Shown one piece after another: positions 8,538-18,660 of a stretch of DNA of 64,000 nucleotides. How positions within the stretch are numbered: position 1 is the first letter of the stretch; each line of letters begins with the position of its first letter. Source of the stretch: Streptomyces sp. NRRL WC-3605. Lineage in GTDB: Bacteria; Actinomycetota; Actinomycetes; Streptomycetales; Streptomycetaceae. Under the pieces are notes generated by a model, which made no database searches, was not told where the DNA came from, and saw only the letters and a program-made list of their open reading frames with translations. The stretch covers positions 62,001-126,000 of the forward strand of contig NZ_LLZN01000045.1 of NCBI RefSeq assembly GCF_001509795.1, given 5' to 3'. A program made the translations under genes and the position numbers.

Positions 8538-8707
8538 TCTCGTCACCGCGCCTGCTGACCAGCCCATTTCGCCCTCCAGCACAGGATGGAAGAGGTTCGG
8601 TCACCAGAACTGGAACCGCGGTGGTGGGGCAGGTCGGCCTGTCACCCGAACCCGTATCAGGCCCGCTGTACGGGGACGTACGATGAGCGTCAGGGTGGAG
8701 CCCTCGG

Positions 8708-9547
8708 TCATCGGACCGTGCGGGCCGCCTGCTCGACGATGCGGGTGACGGCCTCGGGGCGGGATACGGATACCGCGTGTGACGCGTCGATGGTCGTCGT
8801 GCGGGCATGGGCGCGGGCCGACATGAAGCGCTGGGCAGCCACTGGGATGTTGCGGTCCTCTGTGGTCACCAGTGACCAGGAGGGGATCGTCTTCCAGGCG
8901 GCCTGGGTGGACTTCTCCTCCAGAGCGGCGGCAGCGATTGGACGCTGCGCCGCAGCCATGAGCCTGGCCTTGTCCCTCGGCACGTCTGCGGCGAACTGGT
9001 CGCGGAACTTGTCCGGCTTGATGTACACGTCCGCGCCCTGACCACCGTCAGGCAGGACGTAGTGGACGGACTCGACGGCTTGGCCGAGGGTGCTGCCGGG
9101 GAACTTGTCCGTCAGCCCGATCGAGCTCTCGCCCTCGTCCGGCAAGAACGCCGCGATGTAGACCAGTGCCTTCACCTTGCCTTCGAGGCCTGCAGCGGCC
9201 TGGCTGATGACGGTGCCGCCGTAGGAGTGGCCGACCAGGACCACTGGCCCGTCGATGTGGTCGAGGACGCTGCGCAGGTAAGCGGCGTCGCTCGCCGGAC
9301 CACGCAGCGGGTTGGCGGCGGACACCACTGGGTAGCCCGCGCTCTGCAGCCGGGCGACGACACCGTCCCAGCTCGCGGCGTCGGCAAACGCTCCGTGTTC
9401 CAGCACGATCGTCGGACGTACGGGGTGGTGGGGCGTGGCGTCTGCCGCGGCGGGCAGGGTGACGGCGGCGACGGACAGTCCGACGGCTGCGGTGACACCG
9501 AGCAGTACGGATCTACCGCCCGGACGGACGAGGTGGGTCTTGCGCAT
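8708..9547 (-). CDS. Secreted alpha/beta hydrolase
   Basis: A 279-residue protein with an N-terminal signal region (charged M-R-K-T-H-L-V-R, a hydrophobic core to about residue 35, then A-A-A-D-A). The mature part is a compact alpha/beta hydrolase with oxyanion region E-H-G-A-F-A-D-A, nucleophile elbow G-H-S-Y-G-G (Ser108), an acid near the C-terminal third and His in D-A-S-H-A-V-S. It resembles the EstC/salicylate-esterase-like hydrolases common in Streptomyces. It is the cargo gene nearest the left end of the putative transposon. The substrate is unknown. Confidence 0.85.
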   Translation of the reverse strand: MRKTHLVRPGGRSVLLGVTAAVGLSVAAVTLPAAADATPHHPVRPTIVLEHGAFADAASWDGVVARLQSAGYPVVSAANPLRGPASDAAYLRSVLDHIDGPVVLVGHSYGGTVISQAAAGLEGKVKALVYIAAFLPDEGESSIGLTDKFPGSTLGQAVESVHYVLPDGGQGADVYIKPDKFRDQFAADVPRDKARLMAAAQRPIAAAALEEKSTQAAWKTIPSWSLVTTEDRNIPVAAQRFMSARAHARTTTIDASHAVSVSRPEAVTRIVEQAARTVR

Positions 9548-9782
9548 GGGTGAAATCCCTCTTGTTCGATGAATAGTGTTCGACGGACCGAAAGGCGAGG
9601 CAGCCGGGTGCGTCGAGGAACGGGCCCGGATCGTTTGGCCGGTACGTGATGGACGGGCGTCCGTCAGCGCCGCGTGAGCAGCGCGGATCGCAGGACGCGG
9701 AAGCCTCGACCGGATGAGGGAGCGAGCTCCCCTTCAGCCGGATGACGGCCGCTCACTCGCGTTCCTACGCGATGTTTCCCTG

Positions 9783-9925
9783 CCCGTGGTCGGTGTGCGG
9801 AGCCAGATCACGCGTGCTGCGCGTGCGACGGCGTCGAGGCGGATACGGAGCCGTTTCCCGTAGCGTGTGGCGACCGGGCGAAGATCTTGAGGCGGTTGAC
9901 GGTACGTTCGGCGGTGGGCCGTAGG
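9783..9925 (-). pseudogene. Frameshifted C-terminal remnant of another transposase
   Basis: On the minus strand one frame reads T-A-E-R-T-V-N-R-L-K-I-F and the next frame continues V-A-T-R-Y-G-K-R followed by R-V-I-W-L-R. Together they match the usual end of DDE transposases (E-R-x-x-N-R-L-K-x-F then V-A-T-R-Y-D-K-R). A frameshift near 9877 separates the pieces and the rest of the gene is absent. It shows an older insertion inside the composite element. Confidence 0.5.
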
Positions 9926-9948
9926 CTCCCCCGCGCGGAGCCTACGGC
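9918..9948 (-). terminator. Intrinsic terminator after the serine hydrolase gene
   Basis: A perfect 12-bp inverted repeat (GCCGTAGGCTCC at 9918-9929 and GGAGCCTACGGC at 9937-9948) with a 7-nt loop begins seven bases beyond the stop of the serine hydrolase. It would end the Dps/hydrolase operon. Confidence 0.75.
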
Positions 9949-9954
9949 TACACC

Positions 9955-11100
9955 TCAGCCGGTACCCTCCAGGACTTCGTAGACGTGCCTGAGGTAGATG
10001 TGCGTGCGCTCCGAACCGAGGAGCCCGTCGCCCACCCGGTTCATCGTGTACGAGAACGTGACGCGCCGGTCGAGGTCCATCATGACGATCGAGCCGCCCC
10101 TGCCGACCCAGAAGCAGATTCTCCCGGTGGGCATGTGCGGCATCGTCCTCGGATCGGCGAGGGCGTAGCCGATGCCCCAGCGGACGGGGACTCCCAGGAA
10201 CAGGTCGACCCCGTCGGCCTGGACGTCGAACACCTTGTCCACCGTCTCCTCGGAGAGAAGCCGGCGGCCGTTGACCTGGCCGTGCCGCGAGACGACGGAG
10301 AGCGCTCGGGCCAGGCCACGTGCGTTGCCGTGTCCGTTGACGGCTCCGAGTTCGGCGGAGCGCCACTGCGGGGTGTCGACGTGCTCGTCACGCGCGGGGC
10401 TTCCGAGCAGCGTCCTGGTGAAGATCCCCTCGGGATCAAGACCCGTGGGCATGCCGATCGGCTGCGAGGGGGCCACCAGATCGGCGATACGCGGCCAGTC
10501 GGCCCGCCGCGCGCCGATCTGGACATCGGCCTGCGCCGGCTCGGCGATTTCGGTGGCGACGAACTCTGTCAGGCTGCGGCCGCTGACCCGCCGGACGAGC
10601 TCTCCCACCAACTGCCCCTGGGTCTGGACGTGGTAGCCGGACGCGGAGCCCGGCTCCCACCAGGGTGCCTGCGCGGCCAGCCGGGCACTCGCGGTGGGCC
10701 GGTCGTAGAGGTCCTCCAGGGAGAAGGGCTGCTCCCAGCCGGAGAGTCCCGAGGTGTGGGCCAGGACGTGCCGCACCTCGATGTGTTCTTTCCCCTGGGC
10801 GGCGAACTCGGGCCAGTAGTGCGCGACCGGGCGGTGCAGGTCCAGCGCACCCCGGTCGACGAGGATGAGGGCCGCGAGATTGGTGAAGGTCTTCGTGGTC
10901 GACCACAGGCTCACCAACGTGTCCCGGTGCCACGGAACGGTCCGCGCCGCGTCCGCGTGGCCACCCCAGAGATCGACTTCCATGACCCCGTCCACATCGA
11001 CGGCGATCGACGCGCCCAGCTCCTCGCCGGCTTCGAGGTGTGCCGCCAGCGCCGCCCGTACCGGCTCGAACCGGTCAGTGCTCGTGCCCTCGACACCCAT
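9955..11100 (-). CDS. Serine hydrolase of the beta-lactamase (class C / EstB) family
   Basis: A 381-residue protein with the S-x-x-K catalytic motif S-T-T-K at residues 67-70 and the family signature V-L-A-H-T-S-G-L. The second motif reads Y-H-V rather than Y-x-N, so it may act as an esterase rather than a beta-lactamase. No signal peptide is seen. The ATG at 11100 is preferred because GGGGAG lies six bases upstream; the ATG at 11115, which overlaps the Dps stop (TGATG), is the alternative. It is the last gene of the cargo operon. Confidence 0.8.
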   Translation of the reverse strand: MGVEGTSTDRFEPVRAALAAHLEAGEELGASIAVDVDGVMEVDLWGGHADAARTVPWHRDTLVSLWSTTKTFTNLAALILVDRGALDLHRPVAHYWPEFAAQGKEHIEVRHVLAHTSGLSGWEQPFSLEDLYDRPTASARLAAQAPWWEPGSASGYHVQTQGQLVGELVRRVSGRSLTEFVATEIAEPAQADVQIGARRADWPRIADLVAPSQPIGMPTGLDPEGIFTRTLLGSPARDEHVDTPQWRSAELGAVNGHGNARGLARALSVVSRHGQVNGRRLLSEETVDKVFDVQADGVDLFLGVPVRWGIGYALADPRTMPHMPTGRICFWVGRGGSIVMMDLDRRVTFSYTMNRVGDGLLGSERTHIYLRHVYEVLEGTG

Positions 11101-11114
11101 GCTCTTCTCCCCCA

Positions 11115-11588
11115 TCAGCCCCGGTTCTCCGCCTGGAACATCCAGCTCTGCCTCTCGAGATCGGCTGTGAGCCCGACGAGGAGGTCCTCGGTGACGACAT
11201 CCACCGGGCCCATCGCGACGATGCGCTCACGCAGCCTCTCGGTCACGGCGAAGAGCGCGTGCACCAAGGCGTCGACGGCGTCGCTGTCCTTGGTCCAGCC
11301 CGGCGGAAAGGCTGGCACGCCACTGGCTTTCGCGATGGTCCCGGCCCGTCCGTCCGGGCTGACGCCCAGGGCGGCCGCGCGCTCGGCCACCGTGTCGGCG
11401 TGGTTCCGGGCGATGGTGGCGGCCTCGTCGAGCTGGAGGTGGACCGAGCGGAAGCGCGGGCCGTACACGTTCCAGTGGGCCTGCTTGGCCACCAGGGACA
11501 GGCCGAGCAGGTCGGTCAGGGTCGCCTGCAGCACCGCTCCCGCGGTCTCGCGGTCGCGCTCGGGCAGAGGGTTGTTGACAACCGGCAC
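11115..11588 (-). CDS. dps: Dps-family ferritin-like DNA-protection protein
   Basis: A 157-residue four-helix Dps/ferritin-like protein. The ferroxidase region shows A-K-Q-A-H-W-N-V-Y-G then H-L-Q-L-D-E, with the His, Asp and Glu ligands of the inter-subunit iron site. Dps proteins oxidise and store iron and protect DNA during stress. The gene starts with GTG, lies 34 bp behind the hydrolase gene upstream, and touches the serine hydrolase gene downstream. Its presence as transposon cargo is unusual. Confidence 0.88.
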   Translation of the reverse strand: MPVVNNPLPERDRETAGAVLQATLTDLLGLSLVAKQAHWNVYGPRFRSVHLQLDEAATIARNHADTVAERAAALGVSPDGRAGTIAKASGVPAFPPGWTKDSDAVDALVHALFAVTERLRERIVAMGPVDVVTEDLLVGLTADLERQSWMFQAENRG

Positions 11589-11622
11589 AGGAGTGCGGTC
11601 CTTTCGTGACGGGCGCCGGCTC

Positions 11623-12501
<879 letters not shown>

Positions 12502-12585
12502 TCAACCTAGGAATCGAGCGGGTCGGTCCGCGTCCGTCGGACTACGGCTTCGACGTACGTCATGGTGCCGCGTCTTCCGCGTACG

Positions 12586-15336
12586 TCATGACGCTGCGCT
12601 TTCGGGGTACGTCGTCGTGCCGCCGAGCACCGCGGCGAGTTCGCCGCGGGAGGTGACCCCTAGTTTGGGGAACATCCGCTGGAGGTGAGTGCTCACCGTC
12701 CGGGGCGAGACGTACAACCGCTCGCCGATCTCCCGGTTCGTCAGACCCTGCGCGGCGAGCTGCGCGACGTGCAGCTCGGTCGAGGTCAGCCGGTCGACCG
12801 CGGCCGGGTCCTGGCGCGGGGACGAGGCGCCCGCGGCGCGCAGTTCCTGTCGTGCCCGCTCCGCCCATGCCGACGCGCCGAGGGCGTCGAAGATCTCGCG
12901 TGCGGCCTGGAGGGCGACGCGGGACTCCGCTGGCCGCCGGTGACGCCGCAGCCACTCGCCCACGGCGAGGCGTGCCCGAGCCCCCTCGAACGGCCAGTCC
13001 GTGGGGACGGCGTCGAGGGCCGCCCTGTACAGCGGCTCGGCGGCGTCCTGCGGGCTCAGCAGGGCCCGGGCCAGTCGCAGCCCGCAGAGCAGGGCAGGCG
13101 AAGACGTCGATTCCCCGAGCGGGGTCAACTCCCGCACGATGTCGCGTGCCACCTCCGCGGATTCGCTGCGCACCGCCGCCTCGACCAGCTCCGCAACCGC
13201 GTAGAAGCGCAGCCAGGGGTGGAAGGCGGGGTCGGCCGGGTCGAAGACGCGGTGCAGGTGGCCGAACGCGTCGCCGTAGCGGCCCTGGCAGAGAGCCGCC
13301 TGCCCGCGGGCCATCTGCATGATGGCCAGCACCGGGCGTCCTCCGCTGGGAAGGGCCTCGCGTTCGGCTTCCGCCGCCCATGCCTCTGCCGCCGGGTCGC
13401 CGCTGACGGCGGCCAGCTGCGCGCGGATGGCGTTCACCATCGCGTGCACGAGAGGCTGACCGGTCTCACGGGCGAGCGACGAGGCTTCCTCCGCGGCGAG
13501 GGAGCCGGCGCGCACGTCACCCAGCCGTGCGGCGCTCCCCGCCTGGACGCAGAGGGCGCGGGCCAGCATCGATAGCCTGCCCTGTGCTCGCAGGGCGTCC
13601 AGCGACCTTGCCGTCAGCCGGCTCGCCAGGGCGGGAGCGCCCACCGTCACGGCGGCGGCGCCCAGGAGCTGGTCCCCCTCCGCGTTCTCCGATGAGCGCT
13701 CCAGCTGACCCGCCAGGCCCTCCATGACTCCTTCCCCATGCTCGACCGGCGCCGAGTACGCCCGCAGAGCGACCAGGTCGGCGTTGTCGGCAGGCACGGG
13801 CATCCTGTCGGCTGCGGCGGCGACCCGCTCGCGGGCGGCCGGGCCCGGCTCCCCCCAGAAGCACTGCAGGACCGCGCCCCACAGCATGCGCAGCCCCAGT
13901 GTCGACTCGCCGCCGGCGGCGATCTCGACCGCCAGTTCGGCCAGCTCGGCGGTCGCGGCGCCCTCGCCCCGCGTCCCCTCGGCCAGAGCGATGCTGACCC
14001 AGGCCGCGCGGCCTCGGTCCCGGACCGAAAGGTCCAGTGAGCGTGCCTGAATCAGCAGGTGCGCCGCATCGTCTCCTTGGCCCGACTCCAGTGCGAGCTC
14101 CGCCGCCCGGAGCAACCGGTCCGCCCGCGCGGAGGGGTCCTTGGTCAGCTCCGCCGCCCGCCTCAGCGCGGCGAGAGCCGCGGCGACACCGCCTCGCCGC
14201 AGGGCTCTGCCGGCAGTGGAGTCCAGATCCCGTGCCACTCGCTCGTCGAGACCGGCGGTGGCGGCGGCACGGTGCCAGGCCTGCCGATCGGGCTGCCCCT
14301 GGAGCGCGGCGGCCAGCGCGGCGTGCGCGGCCTGGCGCTCCACGGCGGTGGCGGCGTGGTGTATCGCCGAGCGGACGAGCGGGTGCCTGAAGATCAACCC
14401 CTGGGCCTCCACCAGGCCCGCGTCGATCGCCGCCTCGAAAGCGCCGACGCCGACGGCCGTCCCGAGCATCCGGGTCGCTGCGTCGAGGCACTCCTCCATC
14501 GTCCCGTCACCGTTGAGGGCCGAGAGGAGCAGGACCGCGCGGGTGTCGGCCGGCAGGCGGGAGACCCGTGCCGTGAACGTCCGCTCCAGCCGCGCGGTCA
14601 GCGGCAGCGGACCCGGATTGAGCGCGTACGCCCCGCCGACCGACTGCAGCGCGACCGGCAACTCGGTCAGCGCCAGCGGGTTCCCGGCGGCCTCCTCCAA
14701 CAGCCGCCGTCTGACCTGCGGCCCCAGTCCGGGGGCCACCGCGTCCAGCACCTCCCCCGACACCTCGTCCGTCAGCGGGCCCAGGTGCAGCACGGGCAGG
14801 CCGGCACTGCTGAGGCGGTCGTCGAGGCGCCGGGTGACGGCGACCAGAACGAGAGGGTCGGATTCGATCCGCCGCGCCACGAACCCGAGCACATCGATGC
14901 TGGCACGGTCCATCCAGTGGGCGTCCTCGACGACCACCAGCAGTGGCGCCTTCGCCGCCGCGTCCGTCAGCAGGGTCAGCGCGGCCAAGCCGACGAGGTA
15001 CAGATCGGGTACGGCCTCGTCGACCAGCCCGACGGCCGCGAGCAGCGCGCTGCGCTGACGTCCCGGCAAGTCGTCGACTCCGTCCCTCAGTTGGTGAACC
15101 AACTGGTGAAGACCCGCACAGGGCAGGTCCTCCTCCGACTGGACCCCCACAGCGGTGATCACACGGGTCCCACCGCGTGCCGCCGCGCCCGCGGCCTCCG
15201 CGACCAGCGCCGACTTGCCGATCCCCGGCACCCCGGTGATCACCGCAGCACCGCCCGAACCAGCGGCCCCCTGCTCGACCAGGGCCGCCAGCGTGCGACG
15301 CTCCGTATCGCGCCCCAATAGCACCCGCCGATGCAT
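12586..15336 (-). CDS. LAL-type LuxR-family regulator with AAA/NACHT-like ATPase domain
   Basis: A 916-residue protein with the three-part LAL build. An N-terminal P-loop ATPase has Walker A G-V-P-G-I-G-K-S at 35-42 and a Walker B-like V-V-V-E-D-A-H-W. A long helical middle follows, and a C-terminal LuxR helix-turn-helix (G-L-T-N-R-E-I-G-E-R-L then V-S-P-R-T-V-S-T-H-L) ends the protein. The start at 15336 has a GGGGGGA site eight bases upstream. LAL proteins are usually pathway-specific activators. Here the likely targets are the hydrolase/Dps genes downstream on the same strand within the same mobile unit. Confidence 0.87.
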   Translation of the reverse strand: MHRRVLLGRDTERRTLAALVEQGAAGSGGAAVITGVPGIGKSALVAEAAGAAARGGTRVITAVGVQSEEDLPCAGLHQLVHQLRDGVDDLPGRQRSALLAAVGLVDEAVPDLYLVGLAALTLLTDAAAKAPLLVVVEDAHWMDRASIDVLGFVARRIESDPLVLVAVTRRLDDRLSSAGLPVLHLGPLTDEVSGEVLDAVAPGLGPQVRRRLLEEAAGNPLALTELPVALQSVGGAYALNPGPLPLTARLERTFTARVSRLPADTRAVLLLSALNGDGTMEECLDAATRMLGTAVGVGAFEAAIDAGLVEAQGLIFRHPLVRSAIHHAATAVERQAAHAALAAALQGQPDRQAWHRAAATAGLDERVARDLDSTAGRALRRGGVAAALAALRRAAELTKDPSARADRLLRAAELALESGQGDDAAHLLIQARSLDLSVRDRGRAAWVSIALAEGTRGEGAATAELAELAVEIAAGGESTLGLRMLWGAVLQCFWGEPGPAARERVAAAADRMPVPADNADLVALRAYSAPVEHGEGVMEGLAGQLERSSENAEGDQLLGAAAVTVGAPALASRLTARSLDALRAQGRLSMLARALCVQAGSAARLGDVRAGSLAAEEASSLARETGQPLVHAMVNAIRAQLAAVSGDPAAEAWAAEAEREALPSGGRPVLAIMQMARGQAALCQGRYGDAFGHLHRVFDPADPAFHPWLRFYAVAELVEAAVRSESAEVARDIVRELTPLGESTSSPALLCGLRLARALLSPQDAAEPLYRAALDAVPTDWPFEGARARLAVGEWLRRHRRPAESRVALQAAREIFDALGASAWAERARQELRAAGASSPRQDPAAVDRLTSTELHVAQLAAQGLTNREIGERLYVSPRTVSTHLQRMFPKLGVTSRGELAAVLGGTTTYPESAAS

Positions 15337-15532
15337 GCCGCATCCCCCCTGTTTCTCCGTACCTCCCCAGCACCCCACTGCTCCGCGTCGTTGCGGAACC
15401 AGGCGAACTGGCGGCATCGCCGCTGGTGAGCGGACCTGGAAGCCCGGCCTGGATGCCGTTCATGCAATGGTATGCATGCCGCCGGGCGGGAATGACCGCT
15501 GTCAGCATGGGCGGAACCGAGCCGCCGCCGGG

Positions 15533-15592
15533 ATGTCCCAGGCCACCGCTTGGCGGTACGTCGACGAGACGCTGGACGTCCTGAATGAGTTG
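15533..15592 (+). pseudogene. Fragment of a DDE_Tnp_4-type transposase
   Basis: The frame reads M-S-Q-A-T-A-W-R-Y-V-D-E-T-L-D-V-L-N-E-L, the helix-turn-helix region that should follow the N-terminal remnant at 8275-8474. The 15-mer GCCACCGCTTGGCGG at 15542-15556 also occurs at the junction in the left IS copy. The gene is lost on both sides. Confidence 0.55.
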
Positions 15593-15628
15593 AGCTGCGG
15601 GACTCATGCTCAGCGAATGTCATCGGCA

Positions 15629-15882
15629 GGGAGTTCGGGGTGCGCACCGATCTTGTTCCTGACCGCCTGTGGGAGCGGGTGGCCCCGTTGCTGCCGCCCG
15701 CTCCCGAACGGCGCCATCCCGGACCGGGCGGCACTCGCCGGCGTCCTGTTCGTGCTGCGGACGGGTGTCGCGTGGCGAGATGTCCGGACGGAGACTGTGG
15801 GCTGTTCCGGTGTCACGGCGTGGAAGGGATTACTCCATGGGCCGCCAGCGTCTCCGCAGGGCGGCATTCTGAAACGATCAGT
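15629..15882 (+). mobile_element. Internally deleted IS5-type copy (right IS end)
   Basis: About 254 bp match the left IS copy in opposite orientation. The transposase start is present (T-D-L-V-P-D-R-L-W-E-R-V-A), a small out-of-frame deletion follows after R-R-H-P, the frame resumes at G-V-A-W-R-D-V, and after G-V-T-A-W the sequence jumps directly to the IS terminal segment ending at 15882. All catalytic residues are missing, so it is a MITE-like relic whose outer end is intact. Confidence 0.75.
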
Positions 15883-16364
15883 AAGTCGGCTCCGGCCGCG
15901 AGGGCGACGAAGTCGGGGATGTCCTGCCCTCGGAGGAGATCGACCGATGTCTGGGTGAAGCGCTCCAACAGGTTGTTCTCGTCGGCGTGGGCCAGCAGAG
16001 AGCGCAGCTCGGTGACTGCTTCCGTGGCCCTGGACCGTGCCGCCGGCCCGACCTGGAGCATGGTGCGCAGTCCGGCGGCCGGGGCGGCGGCCTGGAGCGG
16101 CCCGTGCAGCCGGTCGGCGAGGTCGCGCCCGGCCGCCGCGATCCCGCCTGCCTCAGGGCCGGCCTCCCGCAGGATCCACAGGCTGGTGACCAGCCGCCAG
16201 CCGAGGCCGAGGCCGGCCTCCTGGGGCAGGGTCTCGAGGCGGCTCGCGTCCCTCACCGCCGCAACGGCCCGTTCGTATGCGTCGGCCACCCGTCCCGCGG
16301 CCTCGGACAGCTCGGTCGCCCGCCGGACGAGACGGGCCTGCACGCCTAGGGGGTGTCTTCTCAT
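15883..16364 (-). pseudogene. N-terminal 160 codons of a gene truncated by the insertion
   Basis: From an ATG at 16364, with GGGGAGGCGGAG upstream, the frame runs M-R-R-H-P-L-G-V-Q-A-R-L-V through a helical, Ala-rich protein to F-V-A-L-A-A-G-A-D, then enters the IS end at 15882. The missing end is found at 7223-7338 and restores a 198-residue protein. No family is recognised; the sequence has no signal peptide or membrane segment, and the restored C-terminus is very basic (G-R-W-W-R-W-R-R). Confidence 0.7.
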
Positions 16365-16617
16365 CTCCGCCTCCCCGTGACAGGCCGTCAGTGTTCCGCG
16401 AACCCGAGGGGGCCGGCAGGGGTGACTGCGGCAGCGTTGGGACGGACGACACTGCCGGGTCCTGACCGCGGGGCCGCGTCTGCCGGCGTGGTGAGGGCGG
16501 GGGCAGGCGGGTGGCTGCTCGTCCGCCCCTGCCCTCACACGCTCAGCGCCTCCCGCACGGCCTGTTCGGACTCCGTTCCCCCTCCCTACGGCCCGCCGGG
16601 GATTCGGCGGCCCGACG

Positions 16618-17364
16618 TCACCTCAGGTGCCTGGTGAAGAACCGGGCCGCGGCCTCTCCCGCGTACGGGGGGACGCCGGTGTGTCCGCCCATGTTCGCCT
16701 GCAGGCTCTTCTCCTTGGAGGCGAAGGCGTCGAACAGGTCCAGCGACGCCTGCCGGTCGTTCCCCTCGTCGTCCCACTGCAGCAGGACGTGCAGGGGGAT
16801 GGTGACCCGGCGTGCCTCGTCGAGGATCGCGCGGGGCACGAAGCTGCCGGCGAAGAGGCCGGCCGCGGCGATCCGGGGGTCGGTCGCCGCGAGGCGCACG
16901 CCGACGGAGATGATTCCTCCCGAGTACCCGACGGGTCCCTCGATCTCGGGCAGTGCCAGGAGGGCGTCCAGTGCGGACTGCCACTCCGGGACCGCCTTGT
17001 CGACGAGCGGGAGGATCAGGGCGTCGATGATCTCGTCACTGACCGGCTCCCCGGCCTGCTTGACCCTGCGCAGCTCGGAGCGGGCCGCTTCGAGGGCGTC
17101 CCAGCGGGGCCGGTCGCCGCTGCCCGGAAGCTCGATGGTGGCCGCGGCGAACCCGTCGGCGGCGGCGTGCAGGGCCCGTGCCACCAGCCGCGGGTACATC
17201 CTGTCCAGGCCGAGCGGGGGGTGGCCGAGCAGGATCAGCGGCACCGGAGCGGACGCGGTGGCGGACGCGGGGGTCCAGAGGATTCCGGGGATCTCCCCCA
17301 GGGTGAATGCGCGTTCGACGACGCCGTCGTCGAGGTGCCGTTCGGAAGTGAAGCGAAGGGGCAT
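16618..17364 (-). CDS. Alpha/beta hydrolase, dienelactone-hydrolase-like
   Basis: A 248-residue cytoplasmic hydrolase with the nucleophile elbow G-Y-S-G-G (Ser148), oxyanion region L-L-G-H-P-P-L-G near 45-52, an Asp in Q-W-D-D-E-G and a C-terminal His in M-G-G-H-T-G-V. These are the parts of a serine alpha/beta hydrolase fold. It lies downstream of the TetR gene and another hydrolase on the same strand, with a 277-bp gap to the latter, so co-regulation is plausible but not shown. Confidence 0.78.
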   Translation of the reverse strand: MPLRFTSERHLDDGVVERAFTLGEIPGILWTPASATASAPVPLILLGHPPLGLDRMYPRLVARALHAAADGFAAATIELPGSGDRPRWDALEAARSELRRVKQAGEPVSDEIIDALILPLVDKAVPEWQSALDALLALPEIEGPVGYSGGIISVGVRLAATDPRIAAAGLFAGSFVPRAILDEARRVTIPLHVLLQWDDEGNDRQASLDLFDAFASKEKSLQANMGGHTGVPPYAGEAAARFFTRHLR

Positions 17365-17641
17365 GGTCGTGCCTTTCGGGAGTGCGCTGCAACGGCGCTC
17401 CCGGACGACCTATCGCCCGACCGTGACCCCGGAGGAGAGCACCCACGTCGATACGTTCACGGGTACCACCTCCTCGTTCGCTTGCACGGCCTCGGTGAAC
17501 GTAGCAGCACCGGCCGGGGTGCGCCAACGCGTTTTACGGCGCTGCGCGCGACTCAGCGCCAGCGCGGTGATCCTGCCGTCCTGCGATGCGTTCCGTTGCC
17601 GCGCGCAGGGCGGCGGCAGTGCTCGGCACGTGGGCCCCGGG

Positions 17642-18595
17642 TCACCGCATGTACGTCGCGAACCACTCCAGCATCTGCTCGGGCTCCCTCTGGAAGTGGA
17701 GGTAGCCGTCCCAGCGTGCCGTCGTGCCGTGGATCCAGAGGAGCTTCTTCTCCTCGATCGGGATGTTGTCGAACATGGCCTGCACATCGCTCGGCCGGGT
17801 CATCGGGTCGTCGTGGACCTGGTACAGGAAGGTCGGAACGGTGACGCTCTTCGCCGCCTCGACGGGCGACATGTCGTCGAAGCCGAAACTCACCGCGAGC
17901 CGGATCCTCTGCTCCAGCTCGTCGATGCGGTCACCGAGCCCCAGCAGGTCGAGGGTCGACTGCATGGCCACGCCGACGGACAGCGGCTGCGGGGAGACGA
18001 CGCAGCGGACGTCCTCGAAGTGTTCGGGGTACCGCTGCATCGCGAACATGGTCGCGTTCGAGCCCTGGCAACGGCTGAACAGCCCGATGGTCATGTCCTT
18101 GAGCTGCTCGTCGCCGCGCGCGTACTGGAGTGAGCCGACGACGTCGCGTGCCTCGAAGCGGCCGCCGCTGCCGATTCCCCCGTTGCCGGATCCGCTGTGC
18201 CCGAAGTTGCGCATGTCGTAGGTGAGGACGTTGTACCCGGCCTCGTGGAGGATCCGGTAGTCGGGGACGAAGTCGACCTCGAAGTCGTTGCCGGCCAGGG
18301 CGCCGATCGACTTCCAGGGCTCCAGGTGGGCGGGGAAGCCGTAGCGGTTGAACCACAGGGGGTGGTTCGCGATGACCAGCTTGGTCGAGCCCTCGCGGGG
18401 GATGTACCAGGCCTCCAGCGGGACGCCGTCCAGGGAGGGGAAGGTCACGTCCTCGTACGCGAGCCCGTAGTCGGCCGGGGTCTTCAGGATCGGGGAGCGG
18501 ATCGGATGCGCGAAGCCTTCCGCGACGCCGTCGAGAATGTGCTGTATCTCCTCTTCGCTCCTGGCGTGCGCCTGTTCCCGGGTGGTGGTGGTCAT
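17642..18595 (-). CDS. Alpha/beta hydrolase with a possible Cys nucleophile
   Basis: A 317-residue protein of the alpha/beta hydrolase fold. At the strand-5 turn where G-x-S-x-G is expected the sequence reads G-L-F-S-R-C-Q-G-S-N, so Cys176 sits at the nucleophile position of a small-x-Nu-x-small elbow, as in dienelactone hydrolases. A possible acid is in Q-V-H-D-D-P-M-T and a possible His in G-Y-L-H-F-Q. The ATG at 18595 (M-T-T-T-T-R-E-Q) was chosen; the frame continues upstream with low-quality Arg-rich sequence that is probably not coding. It follows the TetR gene and is probably under its control. Confidence 0.78.
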   Translation of the reverse strand: MTTTTREQAHARSEEEIQHILDGVAEGFAHPIRSPILKTPADYGLAYEDVTFPSLDGVPLEAWYIPREGSTKLVIANHPLWFNRYGFPAHLEPWKSIGALAGNDFEVDFVPDYRILHEAGYNVLTYDMRNFGHSGSGNGGIGSGGRFEARDVVGSLQYARGDEQLKDMTIGLFSRCQGSNATMFAMQRYPEHFEDVRCVVSPQPLSVGVAMQSTLDLLGLGDRIDELEQRIRLAVSFGFDDMSPVEAAKSVTVPTFLYQVHDDPMTRPSDVQAMFDNIPIEEKKLLWIHGTTARWDGYLHFQREPEQMLEWFATYMR

Positions 18596-18660
18596 GCCTG
18601 TGTCCCTTCTGGGGCGTACTGGCGGTCGGTGGGTGCGGCGACGGGCCGGCACAGGGTCGA

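Larger units (their letters stand above)
9548..9954. other. 407-bp gap with transposase debris
   Basis: No intact gene is seen. The part nearest 9548 is the upstream region of the secreted hydrolase. The right half holds a frameshifted transposase tail (9783-9925) and the terminator at 9918-9948. Confidence 0.6.
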
